Source of the DNA: Aeromicrobium sp.
GTDB lineage: Bacteria; Actinomycetota; Actinomycetes; Propionibacteriales; Nocardioidaceae
Reading direction: 5' to 3'
Assembly: GCF_023146395.1 (NCBI RefSeq)
Contig: NZ_JAGLCD010000004.1
Location: 538,475-602,474, forward strand
Length of the DNA stretch: 64,000 nucleotides
A model generated the notes under the pieces. The model did no database searches, had not been told where the DNA came from, and saw nothing but the letters and a program-made list of their open reading frames with translations. A program made the translations under genes and the position numbers. Shown piece after piece: positions 48,585-57,503 of the stretch; the stretch's first letter is position 1; every line of letters begins with the position of its first letter.

Positions 48585-49250
48585 ATGGGAGTGGACGAGA
48601 GGCGCGCCGCACGCCGGCGCGAGATCATCGCCGCGACACGAGCCCTGTTCGACGAGCGCGGCGTCCGCGACGCCCAGATCGAGGACATCGCGCGCGCCGT
48701 CGGCATCAACCGCGCCATCATCTACCGGCACTTCACGAGCAAGGAAGAGCTCTTCGCGGTCACGCTGGTCGAGTACCTCCGCGAGCTCGAGGCGGCCTTC
48801 ACGGCCGCCGTCGACCCCGACGCGCTGCCGCGGCCCCGCCTGTCGTCGATCGTCGGCACGTTCTTCGACTACGGCGTCGCCCACCCGGCGTTCGTCGACT
48901 GCTCCCAGACCCTGCTGCGCCGGCGCGGCAGCGAGCTGCAGCAGGAGGTCAGCGATGCGGTGCTGATCGAGCTGGGCACGGCCATCAGTGCGTGCCTGGC
49001 GCACCTGGTCACGACGCTGGCCGACGGCACCACCTCGGGCGACTTCCGCGTCACCGATCCCTCGCTCGTGGCCAACGTCCTCTACGCCCAGGGGCTCGGC
49101 GCGCTCAACCTGGCCCACCTGCAGTGGTCGATCCGCGAGCACAACACGGGCATGCCGGTCGTCGACGACGTCGCGTCCGACACCCTGCGCACCCTCCTGG
49201 TGCACGGCGCCCTGGCCATGGCCACCGGCGCGACGCCCCGCCCGGCCTGA
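48585..49250 (+). CDS. TetR family transcriptional regulator
   Basis: [65 protein letters not shown]: TetR_N HTH. Confidence 0.9.
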   Translation: MGVDERRAARRREIIAATRALFDERGVRDAQIEDIARAVGINRAIIYRHFTSKEELFAVTLVEYLRELEAAFTAAVDPDALPRPRLSSIVGTFFDYGVAHPAFVDCSQTLLRRRGSELQQEVSDAVLIELGTAISACLAHLVTTLADGTTSGDFRVTDPSLVANVLYAQGLGALNLAHLQWSIREHNTGMPVVDDVASDTLRTLLVHGALAMATGATPRPA

Positions 49251-49264
49251 AACCCACCCCGTGG

Positions 49265-49377
49265 GCGGTGAGCTACTCGCCCATCGATCCCTCGAGCGGT
49301 GACCTACTCGTCGATCACCGTGCCCGATCGACGAGTAGGTCACCGCTGCCCGCGGCGATAGACGAGCAAGTCACCGC
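49265..49377. repeat. Cluster of four 21-23 bp repeats, two direct and two inverted
   Basis: Copy 1 GCGGTGAGCTACTCGCCCATCGA (49265-49287); copy 2 GCGGTGACCTACTCGTCGATC (49296-49316); copy 3 its perfect reverse complement (49326-49346); copy 4 CGATAGACGAGCAAGTCACCGC, imperfect reverse complement (49356-49377). Confidence 0.85.
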
Positions 49378-49388
49378 CCGGGACGCCG

Positions 49389-49427
49389 ACACCCCCGGGT
49401 CCGTCTCGCGACGGGACCCGGGGGTGT
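49389..49427 (-). terminator. Hairpin downstream of thiolase gene
   Basis: 14-bp arms ACACCCCCGGGTCC / GGACCCGGGGGTGT, plus an inner GTC/GAC extension. Confidence 0.7.
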
Positions 49428-49446
49428 TCAGGACAGCGGGAGGGAC

Positions 49447-50889
49447 TCAGCTCTCGAGGATCGCCACGACGCCCTGGCCGCCCGCGGCGCAGATCGAGAT
49501 CAGGCCCCGCTTGCCCGGGCCGGCCTCGTGCAGGAGCTTGGCGAGGTTGGCGACGATGCGGCCACCCGTGGCGGCGAAGGGGTGAGCCGCGGCGAGCGAC
49601 GAGCCCTTCACGTTGAGCCGCGTGCGGTCGATCGAGCCGAGCGGCACGTCGAGACCGAGCTTGTCCTGGCAGAACTCCGGCGACTCCCACGCCGCCAGCG
49701 TCGAGAGCACCTGGCCCGCAAAGGCCTCGTGGATCTCGTAGAAGTCGAAGTCCTGCAGCGTCAGACCGTTGCGGGCGAGCATGCGCGGCACGGCGTAGGC
49801 CGGCGCCATCAGCAGGCCCTCGGCACCGCTGACGTAGTCGACCGCGGCGGTCTCGTAGTCGACGAAGTACGCCTGGACCTCCCAGCCGCGCTTCTTCGCC
49901 TCCTCCTCGGAGGCGAGCAGTGCGACCGACGCGCCGTCGGACAGCGGCGTGGAGTTGCCGGCCGTCATCGTGGCCTCGGCGCCGAGGTTGCGGCCGAAGA
50001 CCGGCTTGAGCTTGGCGAGCTTCTCGACCGTCGAGTCGGGGCGGAGGTGGTTGTCCTTGGTGACCCCGTTGAACGGCGTGACCAGGTCGTCCTGCCAGCC
50101 CTCGTCCCAGGACTTCGCGAGGTTCTGGTGCGAGGCGGCGGCGAGCTCGTCCTGCGCCTCGCGCGTGATCTTCCAGGCGTGGGTCGTGATGGCCTGGTGG
50201 TCGCCCATCGACAGGCCCGTCCGGGGCTCGGCGTTGCGGGGCTGGTCCGGGGCCAGGTAGCCGGGGCGGATCTTCGTCAGCAGCTTGACGAGGCCCTTCT
50301 TGTCGCCCTTGGCCGACAGCTGGTTGGCCTCGATCAGGATCTTGCGCAGCTTGTCGTTGACCGCCAGGGGCGCGTCCGACGTGGTGTCGGTGCCGCCGGC
50401 GATGCCGTTCTCGATCTTGCCCAGCGCGATCTTGTCGGCCACGACGAACGCGGCCTGCAGGCCCGTGCCGCAGGCCTGCTGCAGGTCCGTGGCAGGGGTC
50501 TCGGGCGAGAGCTTCGAGCCGAGCACCGTCTCGCGCGTGAGGTTGAAGTCGCGGGAGTGCTTGAGCACGGCACCCGCGACGACCTCGCCCACGCGCTCGC
50601 CCTCGAGGCCGAACCGCTCGACCAGACCGTCGAGCGCCGCCGTCAGCATGTCCTGGTTCGAGACATCGGTGTAGACCGTGTTGCTGCGGGCGAACGGGAT
50701 GCGGTTGCCGCCGATGACCGCGACGCGGCGCACCCGCTGGGCGTCGTCGGACGGGGTCGCGGACGTCGCCGTCTCCGTGACCGACGCCGGCTTCGCCGGA
50801 GCCTTGCTGGCCGGCGTCTTCTTGGCCGGGGTGCTCGTGCTGGCGGCCTTCTTGGCGGGGGCCTTCTTCGCGGGCGTGTTGCCTGCCAT
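49447..50889 (-). CDS. Acetyl-CoA C-acyltransferase (thiolase, FadA2/FadI-like) with Ala/Lys/Pro-rich N-terminal extension
   Basis: MAGNTPAKKAPAKKAASTSTPAKKTPASKAPAKPASVTETATSATPSDDAQRVRRVAVIGGNRIPFARSNTVYTDVSNQDMLTAALDGLV...QQACGTGLQAAFVV...YEIHEAFAGQVLS...GGRIVANLAKLL...CAAGGQGVVAILES. Confidence 0.93.
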   Translation of the reverse strand: MAGNTPAKKAPAKKAASTSTPAKKTPASKAPAKPASVTETATSATPSDDAQRVRRVAVIGGNRIPFARSNTVYTDVSNQDMLTAALDGLVERFGLEGERVGEVVAGAVLKHSRDFNLTRETVLGSKLSPETPATDLQQACGTGLQAAFVVADKIALGKIENGIAGGTDTTSDAPLAVNDKLRKILIEANQLSAKGDKKGLVKLLTKIRPGYLAPDQPRNAEPRTGLSMGDHQAITTHAWKITREAQDELAAASHQNLAKSWDEGWQDDLVTPFNGVTKDNHLRPDSTVEKLAKLKPVFGRNLGAEATMTAGNSTPLSDGASVALLASEEEAKKRGWEVQAYFVDYETAAVDYVSGAEGLLMAPAYAVPRMLARNGLTLQDFDFYEIHEAFAGQVLSTLAAWESPEFCQDKLGLDVPLGSIDRTRLNVKGSSLAAAHPFAATGGRIVANLAKLLHEAGPGKRGLISICAAGGQGVVAILES

Positions 50890-51034
50890 GGCGGGACTCC
50901 TCGAAAGTGTCGATGATGGTCACGGAACGTGACGTGTGCCTCGTCGTGCCGGAGTGGACCGGTACTGTCACACGAGGTTACAGTCAGGTGTCGGATTCAG
51001 ATACCACCGGTATTCGAGAGATAGGACACACCCC

Positions 51035-52381
51035 GTGAGCGATCGTTACCAAGATCTCGCACACAACCCCGTCGGCAAGTTCCTGGTCAAGAACCTCGGA
51101 CTGCCGAATCCCCCCTACCTCGACCGCTACACCGGCGGCGCCCTGGTCACCGGCAGCGTGCTCACGGGCAGCGCGACGCCCGGCCCGGTCAGCAAGGCCG
51201 TGGCGGCCGCACTGAAGGCGTACGGCATCGACTCCACCGGCGTCCGCGCCGACGGCAAGAAGTACAAGGGCCTGGTGTTCGACGCCACGGGCATCGACTC
51301 CGCCGAGGGCCTGGTCGCCCTGCAGGAGTTCTTCACGCCCGTCCTGCGCCAGGTGGCCTCCAGCGGCCGCGTCGTCGTGATCGGGTCGACCCCGGACGAG
51401 GCCGAGTCCGAGAGCGCGGCCATCGCGCAGCGTGCGCTGGAGGGCTTCACCCGCTCGCTGGGCAAGGAGATCGGCGGCGGCTCGACCGTCAACCTGGTCT
51501 ACGTCTCGCGCGGCGCCGAGAAGACCCTGGGCTCGACCCTCGGCTTCCTGCTGTCCCCCAAGTCGGCCTACGTCTCGGGCCAGGTCGTCCGCCTCGGCAC
51601 CACGGGCATCACCAAGGCCCCGGCCGTCAAGGACGTCACGAAGCCGCTCGCGGGCAAGGTCGCGCTCGTGACCGGCGCCTCCCGCGGCCTGGGCGAGGCC
51701 GACATGCGCACCCTCGCCCGCGACGGCGCCACCGTGATCGGCCTCGACGTCCCCCCGCTCGCCGATGACCTCAAGGCTCTGGCCGACGAGCTCGGCGGCG
51801 GCTACATCGTCGGTGACATCACCTCCCCCGACGCCCCGGCGGAGATCGCCGAGTACATCCAGAAGCACTACGGCGCCGTGGACGTCGTGGTCCACAACGC
51901 CGGCATCACCCGCGACAAGCGACTGCGGAACATGAAGCCCGAGAACTGGCAGCTCGTCGTCGACATCTCGGTCGGGGCCCCGCAGCGCATCACCGACCGG
52001 CTGCTCGAGCAGGGCCTGATCAACGAGGGCGGCACGGTCATCGGCATCGCGTCGATCGCCGGGATCGCGGGCAACAACGGCCAGACCAACTACGCCTCGG
52101 CGAAGGCCGGCGTGATCGGCTGGATCCAGTCGCTCTCGAAGCGCGTCGCCGACCGGGGCATCACGGCCAACGTGATCGCTCCCGGGTTCATGGAGACCGA
52201 GATGGTCAAGACGATCCCGCTCGGCATCCGTGAGGCCGGCCGGCGGATGAACTCGATGTCGCAGGGTGGCCTGCCCGTCGACGTCGCCGAGACGATCGCC
52301 TGGCTCGCGAGCCCCGGCTCGGCCACCGTGAGCGGCAACGTGATCGGTGTCAACGGCCAGATGCTGATCGGCGCGTCCTGA
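51035..52381 (+). CDS. 3-oxoacyl-ACP reductase, high-molecular-weight FabG4-type SDR
   Basis: VSDRYQDLAHNPVGKFLVKNLGLPNPPYLDRY...; C-terminal SDR domain KVALVTGASRGLGEADMRTLARDG...IASIAGIAGNNGQTNYASAKAGVIGWIQSL. Confidence 0.92.
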   Translation: MSDRYQDLAHNPVGKFLVKNLGLPNPPYLDRYTGGALVTGSVLTGSATPGPVSKAVAAALKAYGIDSTGVRADGKKYKGLVFDATGIDSAEGLVALQEFFTPVLRQVASSGRVVVIGSTPDEAESESAAIAQRALEGFTRSLGKEIGGGSTVNLVYVSRGAEKTLGSTLGFLLSPKSAYVSGQVVRLGTTGITKAPAVKDVTKPLAGKVALVTGASRGLGEADMRTLARDGATVIGLDVPPLADDLKALADELGGGYIVGDITSPDAPAEIAEYIQKHYGAVDVVVHNAGITRDKRLRNMKPENWQLVVDISVGAPQRITDRLLEQGLINEGGTVIGIASIAGIAGNNGQTNYASAKAGVIGWIQSLSKRVADRGITANVIAPGFMETEMVKTIPLGIREAGRRMNSMSQGGLPVDVAETIAWLASPGSATVSGNVIGVNGQMLIGAS

Positions 52382-52382
52382 C

Positions 52383-53264
52383 ATGGCGACGCGCACCTTC
52401 GCGAAGGCGCCGTCCACGGCGCCGTTGATGCTGAAGGCGGCCCTGCCGGCCATCCCCGGCGTCGGATCGCTCCCGGGCGTCAAGCACGCGTCGGGCGGAG
52501 CCCCCGACCTCGTGCTGCAGCGCCCGGGCGTCGCGACCGACGCCGACCATCTCGAGCGGTACCGCGAGGTCTGCGGCTTCGGCCGTGCCGAGTCCCTCCC
52601 GGTCACCTATCCGCACATGGCGGCCTTCGGGCTGCACATGGCACTCATGACCGACACGGCGTTCCCGTTCGCCCCGATGGGGCTGGTGCACCTGCGCAAC
52701 GCGATCACGCAGCACCGCCCGATCGCCCCCGACGAGACCTTCGACGTCACGGTCCGGGCCGCCGACCTGCGGCCGCATCCCAAGGGCCGTCTGATCGACC
52801 TGATCACCGACGTCACGGTGCAGGACGAGATCGTCTGGAACGAGGTCACGACCCTCTTCGCCCGGGGTCGGGGCGGTTCGGCCGAGACCTCCCCGGCGCC
52901 GCTGGAGGGCCTGGAGGCCCCGAGCGGCGTCGTGCACTGGAAGCTGGCCGGCAACCTGGGCCGGCGCTACGGAGCGGTGTCGGGTGATCGCAATCCGATC
53001 CACCTGTATCCGCTGACCGCCAAGGCGTTCGGCTTCCCGACCAACATCGCCCACGGCATGTGGACCAAGGCCCACGCCCTGGCCGCCCTGGCGAACCGCC
53101 TGCCGGATTCCTACCGGGTCGACGTCGAGTTCAAGAAGCCCATCCTGCTGCCGAGCACCGTGGTGTTCGGGTCGCGCGAGGCCGGCGGCGTGATCGATCT
53201 CGGAGTCGTCGGTGCCCGCAAGCCCGTCACCCACATGGTCGGTCGGGTCACGCCGCTCGCGTGA
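52383..53264 (+). CDS. MaoC-like (R)-specific hydratase (HtdX-like)
   Basis: MATRTFAKAPSTAPLMLKAALPAIPGVGSLPGVKHASGG...YPHMAAFGLHMALMTDTAFPFAPMGLVHLRNAI...GDRNPIHLYPLTAKAFGFPTNIAHGMWTKAHALAAL (hydratase motif); adjacent to FabG4-type gene and thiolase. Confidence 0.9.
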   Translation: MATRTFAKAPSTAPLMLKAALPAIPGVGSLPGVKHASGGAPDLVLQRPGVATDADHLERYREVCGFGRAESLPVTYPHMAAFGLHMALMTDTAFPFAPMGLVHLRNAITQHRPIAPDETFDVTVRAADLRPHPKGRLIDLITDVTVQDEIVWNEVTTLFARGRGGSAETSPAPLEGLEAPSGVVHWKLAGNLGRRYGAVSGDRNPIHLYPLTAKAFGFPTNIAHGMWTKAHALAALANRLPDSYRVDVEFKKPILLPSTVVFGSREAGGVIDLGVVGARKPVTHMVGRVTPLA

Positions 53265-53324
53265 GCCTGCCCGGGTAACTCGACGCCCACCGTGTCGTTG
53301 GTCACGTCGACACTCGGAGGTTCT

Positions 53325-55538
53325 GTGATACGTCTCACGACGGCTGCCCTGGTGGCCGCTGCGGTCCTGATCGCCCCCAGCTCGGCCACCGCCGCTCCCG
53401 GCGGGTCGAGCCCGACGACGGTCAGCGCCGAGCCCGTCGGCCCGACCACCTCGGGCTGGCAGCCACGGCCCGAGGAGTACCCCTCGACCACGGTCGAGAC
53501 CGACCTGGCGATCCCGACCTCCGACGGCACGGTGCTGCTGGCGGACCTGAAGCGCCCGGTCGACGCCGGCGGAGAGGTCGTCGACGCCCCGCTCCCGGTC
53601 GTCGTGACGATCACGGCCTACAGCAAGACCGCGATCGGGAGCACCGCCGGCGCGGTCATCGCCGGCGCCAGCCCCGACTACCTGGTGCAGCGCGGCTACC
53701 TGCAGCTGACCGTCGACGCCCGCGGCACCGGCGGTTCCGGCGGCACGTGGCAGGTGTTCGGCGAGCGCGAGCAGCTCGACGCGAAGGAGATCGTCGAGTG
53801 GGCGGCCCAGCAGCCCTGGAGCGACGGCTCGGTCGCGATGTCGGGCCCGTCCTACATGGGCATCAGCCAGCTCTTCGCGGCCGGCCAGAACCCCCAGGGC
53901 CTCAAGGCGATCTCCCCGCAGGTGCCCACCGCCGAGGTGTACCGCGACGTCGTCGCCTCGGGCGGTCAGCTCGACACGGGCTTCATGCCGCTGTGGCTGG
54001 GCCTGGTCAACCTCACCGGGCTCGTGCCGTCCACGTCGCCGCAGGCCGTCGAGAACCTCCTGACCCACCTGGTGGGCAACGGCGCGTCCTCGATCCAGCT
54101 CCTGCTCGACGCGGCCACGGGCGGGCCCCAGGCCTACGACGGCGAGTTCTACGAGGCACGCAGCACGATCGACCGGTCCGTGCCGAACATCGACGTCCCG
54201 ACCTTCCTGATCGGCGGCGAGTACGACCTGTTCCAGCGCGGGACGCCGTTGGTGTACCAGGCGCTGCGCGAACGGGGCGTCCCGGTCAAGATGATCCTCG
54301 GACCCTGGGACCACCTGCAGGGCTCCAACGGCGAAGGCGTGCCGGACGCCGGCCTCGGCACGCTCAGCGAGCTGCAGCTGCGCTGGTTCGACCACTACGT
54401 CAAGGGGCTGCCGGACCCCGGCCTCGACACCGACCTGCCGAGCTTCACCTACTACGAGATCGGGTCCGACACCTGGCAGTACCGCGACTCCTACCTCAGC
54501 GACCAGACTGCGGCCTCGTTCAAGCTGTCCGGCACCTCCACCACGCTCGGCGGGGCGAACGGTCAGCTGACGCAGGGCGAGGTCGTCGACGGCTCCTCGC
54601 AGATCCTCCCGATCCCGGTCGCCGGCCTCTGCTCGCGCAGCACCTCGCAGTGGACCGCTGGGGTCCTGAACCTGATCGGGGCGTGGGACGCCTGCAACCG
54701 GAACGCCGGCCTCAACGACGCCACCGGCGTGGTCTTCGAGACCGCTCCGCTCACGAGCGACCTCAACATCCTGGGGCCGCTCAACGCACGCCTCTACACC
54801 TCCAGCACGACCGGCGACGGCCTGCTGTCGGTCAGCGTGTCCCGCGTGACACCCGACGGCGTGGTCGACCGGTTGACCGGCGGCTGGCAGGTCATCTCCC
54901 TGGCCGAGCTCGACGAGTCGCGATCGGTCGTGCTCGACGGCGAGATCATCCAGCCGTGGCACCCGTACACGCAGGAGTCGCGCCGTGTGCTGGACCCGGG
55001 CGAGATCGTGCCGGTCGACGTCGAGGTCTTTCCCACGGGAGCGGTCGTCAACGCGGGCGAGCGACTGCGGATCTCGGTGCAGTCGTTCGACACCCCGCAC
55101 CTGCTCTCACCGCTGACCCACCTGGCCGGCCAGCTCGGGGTCATCACGATCCACAACGACGCCGACCACCCGTCCCGCCTCACGGTGCCCACGCTCGGCG
55201 CCTCCGGTGCCGAGAACGCCCGGGCCGAGGCGGCCGTGCTCGAGGACGTGCGATCAGCCCTCGCGTCGGCCGACACCGGGATCGGGCCCGGGCCCGGCAC
55301 TGGTACCGGTACTGGCTACGACGGGGGCGAGGTCGTCGACTCCCCCGACGGCGACACGAGCACGTCGTTCGTGCCGGGACTCGTCGAGACCGCCGCCGCG
55401 GCCGGGACCGGTGGGTCGGGCGCGATGCCGCCCGCCGGAGTGCTGATCCTCGGCACCCTCGCGATCGGGGCCGTCGCGATCGGGGCCGTGACCGCGCTGC
55501 GGTTCCGCATCGTCGCCCGGGGGCGCCTCCGACCCTGA
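53325..55538 (+). CDS. Secreted CocE/NonD (S15 X-Pro dipeptidyl-peptidase-like) hydrolase with C-terminal TM anchor
   Basis: Signal peptide VIRLTTAALVAAAVLIAPSSATAA; VDARGTGGSGGTW...VAMSGPSYMGISQLFAAGQNPQGLKAISPQVP (nucleophile elbow); C-terminal TM GVLILGTLAIGAVAIGAVTALRF then basic tail. Confidence 0.88.
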   Translation: MIRLTTAALVAAAVLIAPSSATAAPGGSSPTTVSAEPVGPTTSGWQPRPEEYPSTTVETDLAIPTSDGTVLLADLKRPVDAGGEVVDAPLPVVVTITAYSKTAIGSTAGAVIAGASPDYLVQRGYLQLTVDARGTGGSGGTWQVFGEREQLDAKEIVEWAAQQPWSDGSVAMSGPSYMGISQLFAAGQNPQGLKAISPQVPTAEVYRDVVASGGQLDTGFMPLWLGLVNLTGLVPSTSPQAVENLLTHLVGNGASSIQLLLDAATGGPQAYDGEFYEARSTIDRSVPNIDVPTFLIGGEYDLFQRGTPLVYQALRERGVPVKMILGPWDHLQGSNGEGVPDAGLGTLSELQLRWFDHYVKGLPDPGLDTDLPSFTYYEIGSDTWQYRDSYLSDQTAASFKLSGTSTTLGGANGQLTQGEVVDGSSQILPIPVAGLCSRSTSQWTAGVLNLIGAWDACNRNAGLNDATGVVFETAPLTSDLNILGPLNARLYTSSTTGDGLLSVSVSRVTPDGVVDRLTGGWQVISLAELDESRSVVLDGEIIQPWHPYTQESRRVLDPGEIVPVDVEVFPTGAVVNAGERLRISVQSFDTPHLLSPLTHLAGQLGVITIHNDADHPSRLTVPTLGASGAENARAEAAVLEDVRSALASADTGIGPGPGTGTGTGYDGGEVVDSPDGDTSTSFVPGLVETAAAAGTGGSGAMPPAGVLILGTLAIGAVAIGAVTALRFRIVARGRLRP

Positions 55539-55607
55539 TTGGTACATCCGTACAAGAATTTTGGCCGGAAGCCGTGACCCTCGTCACATCACGACGTTGA
55601 TCCGCAT

Positions 55608-57503
55608 GTGACTGCTCCACTGCGCGCCCTTCGGACCGCCTCCGCCCTGGCCCTGCTCGTGCCGCTGCTCGTCGCGACGACCGCGACGTCCTCCGCGGCG
55701 GACACCGTCGTCCACGAGGAGCGGGTGACCGTCTCCGACGGTGTCCAGTTGCAGACGACCCTCACGAGCCCGGGCCCCGTCGCGGCCCGGCCCACCGTGA
55801 TCGAGTTCAGTCCCTACGGACCGGGTTCCCAGACCTTCATGCCCGACGCGCACTACAACCACCTGCTGGTACAGCTGCGCGGCACAGGGTCGAGCTCCGG
55901 CGGCTTCGACGCACTCGGACCGCGCAGCCAGCAGGACGTCGCGGAGGTCCTGCAGTGGGCCTGCGGCCAGCCCTGGAGCAACGGACGTCTGGGCATCCAC
56001 GGGTTCTCGGCCAGCGCGATCATGATCTACAACTCGATGCACCTCGAGCTGCCCTGCGTCGACACCGCGACCCTGCGGTCCGGCACGTTCGAGCTGTACC
56101 GCGATCTGCTCATGCCCGGCGGGGTCAGCAACATCGTGCCGGGCGCCGCCGTGATCCTCGGCATCGGGGCGCTCGCGCTCGCCGAGGCTCCCGACCGGGC
56201 GAGCACCGATCCGATCGGGTCGCTCGACGCCGTCCGCGGCCTGCTCGACAGCGGACTCCAGGCCGGTTTCCTGCACCCGACCCTCGACACGTTCTGGCAG
56301 GAACGCGGCTTCCGCGGCGACGTCAACGACCTGCCGATCCTCGCCGTCAACGGGATCTTCGACGTCGAGTCCCGCGGCGCGTTCCAGGGCTACCAGGAGC
56401 TGCGCGACAACGGTTCCCACCTGCTGCTCGCCGGCGGCCACGACGGATTCCCCGCCGGGACCGACAACGGCCAGGCCGACATGCAGGCCTGGTACGACCA
56501 CTACCTGCGCGACGTCGACAACGGGATCACCGAGGAGCCCGCCGTCCAGCTCACGCTGTCTGACGGCGATCGGGGCGACATGATCGCCGGGCAGTACCTG
56601 AGTCGCGACGGCGCCGACTGGCCGCTGCCCGGCACGACCTGGGCGGCCCTGAGCCTCGACGCCACCCGCAGCGGCACGGCCGCCACGCTCAACGACGGCA
56701 CCCTCACGCTCGGCACCCCCCTCGCGTCCGGCGCGCAGACGTACGTCCCCCTGCCCACGAGCCCCCTGGCGACCGACTCCCCCACGGCGTCCCTGCTCGA
56801 CGCGGCAGGCCTGCGGCTGCTGACCTCGCAGATCCCCGGCCTGGCCAACATGAACGGTCTGGTCGGGCTGCCGGGCCTGAGCTACACGACACCCGCCTTC
56901 ACGCAGGACGTCGTGTCCGCGGGGCCCGCCTCGCTCCAGGTCCGCCTGTCGTCGACCTCGCCCGAGACCGCGATCTGGGCCGTCGTGTCGGACGTGCACC
57001 CCGACGGCACGGCGCACCCGCTGACGGTCGGTCGGCTGTTGTCGTCCTTCCCCGACGTCATCGAGGAGAAGTCCCTCAAGGACGCCAGCGGCACGATCGT
57101 GCAGCCCTACGGCGACTACAGCGCCAAGACTCCCCTGACGGGCTTCCTGAGCCCACGGCTCTACCAGGTCGAGATGTGGCCGCTCGCCAACCGGTTCAAG
57201 GCGGGTCACCGCGTCCGGCTCGACATCGTGGGCGCCTCGGCCTTCTCGCTGCCGACCGTGCCCGGCGTCAACACCGTCGAGGTCGGTGGCGACAGCGGCT
57301 CGCGGCTGCTGTTCCCCGTGCTGCCGGAGAGTGACATCGCCACGGCCCTGCCGCTCGCCGCGCCGGCACCCCAGCCCACACCGACGTCGCCCGCGCCGAC
57401 CGCACCCGCGCCCGACTCTGCGGTGGTGGGCACGGTGACGTCGCTGCTGACCAGCGTGGTCGCCGTGCTGCCGTCGCTCGGACTCCTGCTGGGGCGCCGC
57501 TAG
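55608..57503 (+). CDS. Secreted CocE/NonD hydrolase paralogue, C-terminal TM anchor
   Basis: Signal peptide; VQLRGTGSSSGGFDALGPRSQQDVAEVLQWACGQPWSNGRLGIHGFSASAIMIYNSMHLELP; Pro/Thr linker PAPQPTPTSPAPTAPAP then hydrophobic tail ending GRR. Confidence 0.82.
   Translation: MTAPLRALRTASALALLVPLLVATTATSSAADTVVHEERVTVSDGVQLQTTLTSPGPVAARPTVIEFSPYGPGSQTFMPDAHYNHLLVQLRGTGSSSGGFDALGPRSQQDVAEVLQWACGQPWSNGRLGIHGFSASAIMIYNSMHLELPCVDTATLRSGTFELYRDLLMPGGVSNIVPGAAVILGIGALALAEAPDRASTDPIGSLDAVRGLLDSGLQAGFLHPTLDTFWQERGFRGDVNDLPILAVNGIFDVESRGAFQGYQELRDNGSHLLLAGGHDGFPAGTDNGQADMQAWYDHYLRDVDNGITEEPAVQLTLSDGDRGDMIAGQYLSRDGADWPLPGTTWAALSLDATRSGTAATLNDGTLTLGTPLASGAQTYVPLPTSPLATDSPTASLLDAAGLRLLTSQIPGLANMNGLVGLPGLSYTTPAFTQDVVSAGPASLQVRLSSTSPETAIWAVVSDVHPDGTAHPLTVGRLLSSFPDVIEEKSLKDASGTIVQPYGDYSAKTPLTGFLSPRLYQVEMWPLANRFKAGHRVRLDIVGASAFSLPTVPGVNTVEVGGDSGSRLLFPVLPESDIATALPLAAPAPQPTPTSPAPTAPAPDSAVVGTVTSLLTSVVAVLPSLGLLLGRR

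Noticed and set aside
49265-49377. CRISPR array
   Set aside because: Only four units, in mixed orientation, with 8-9 nt spacers and no cas genes.
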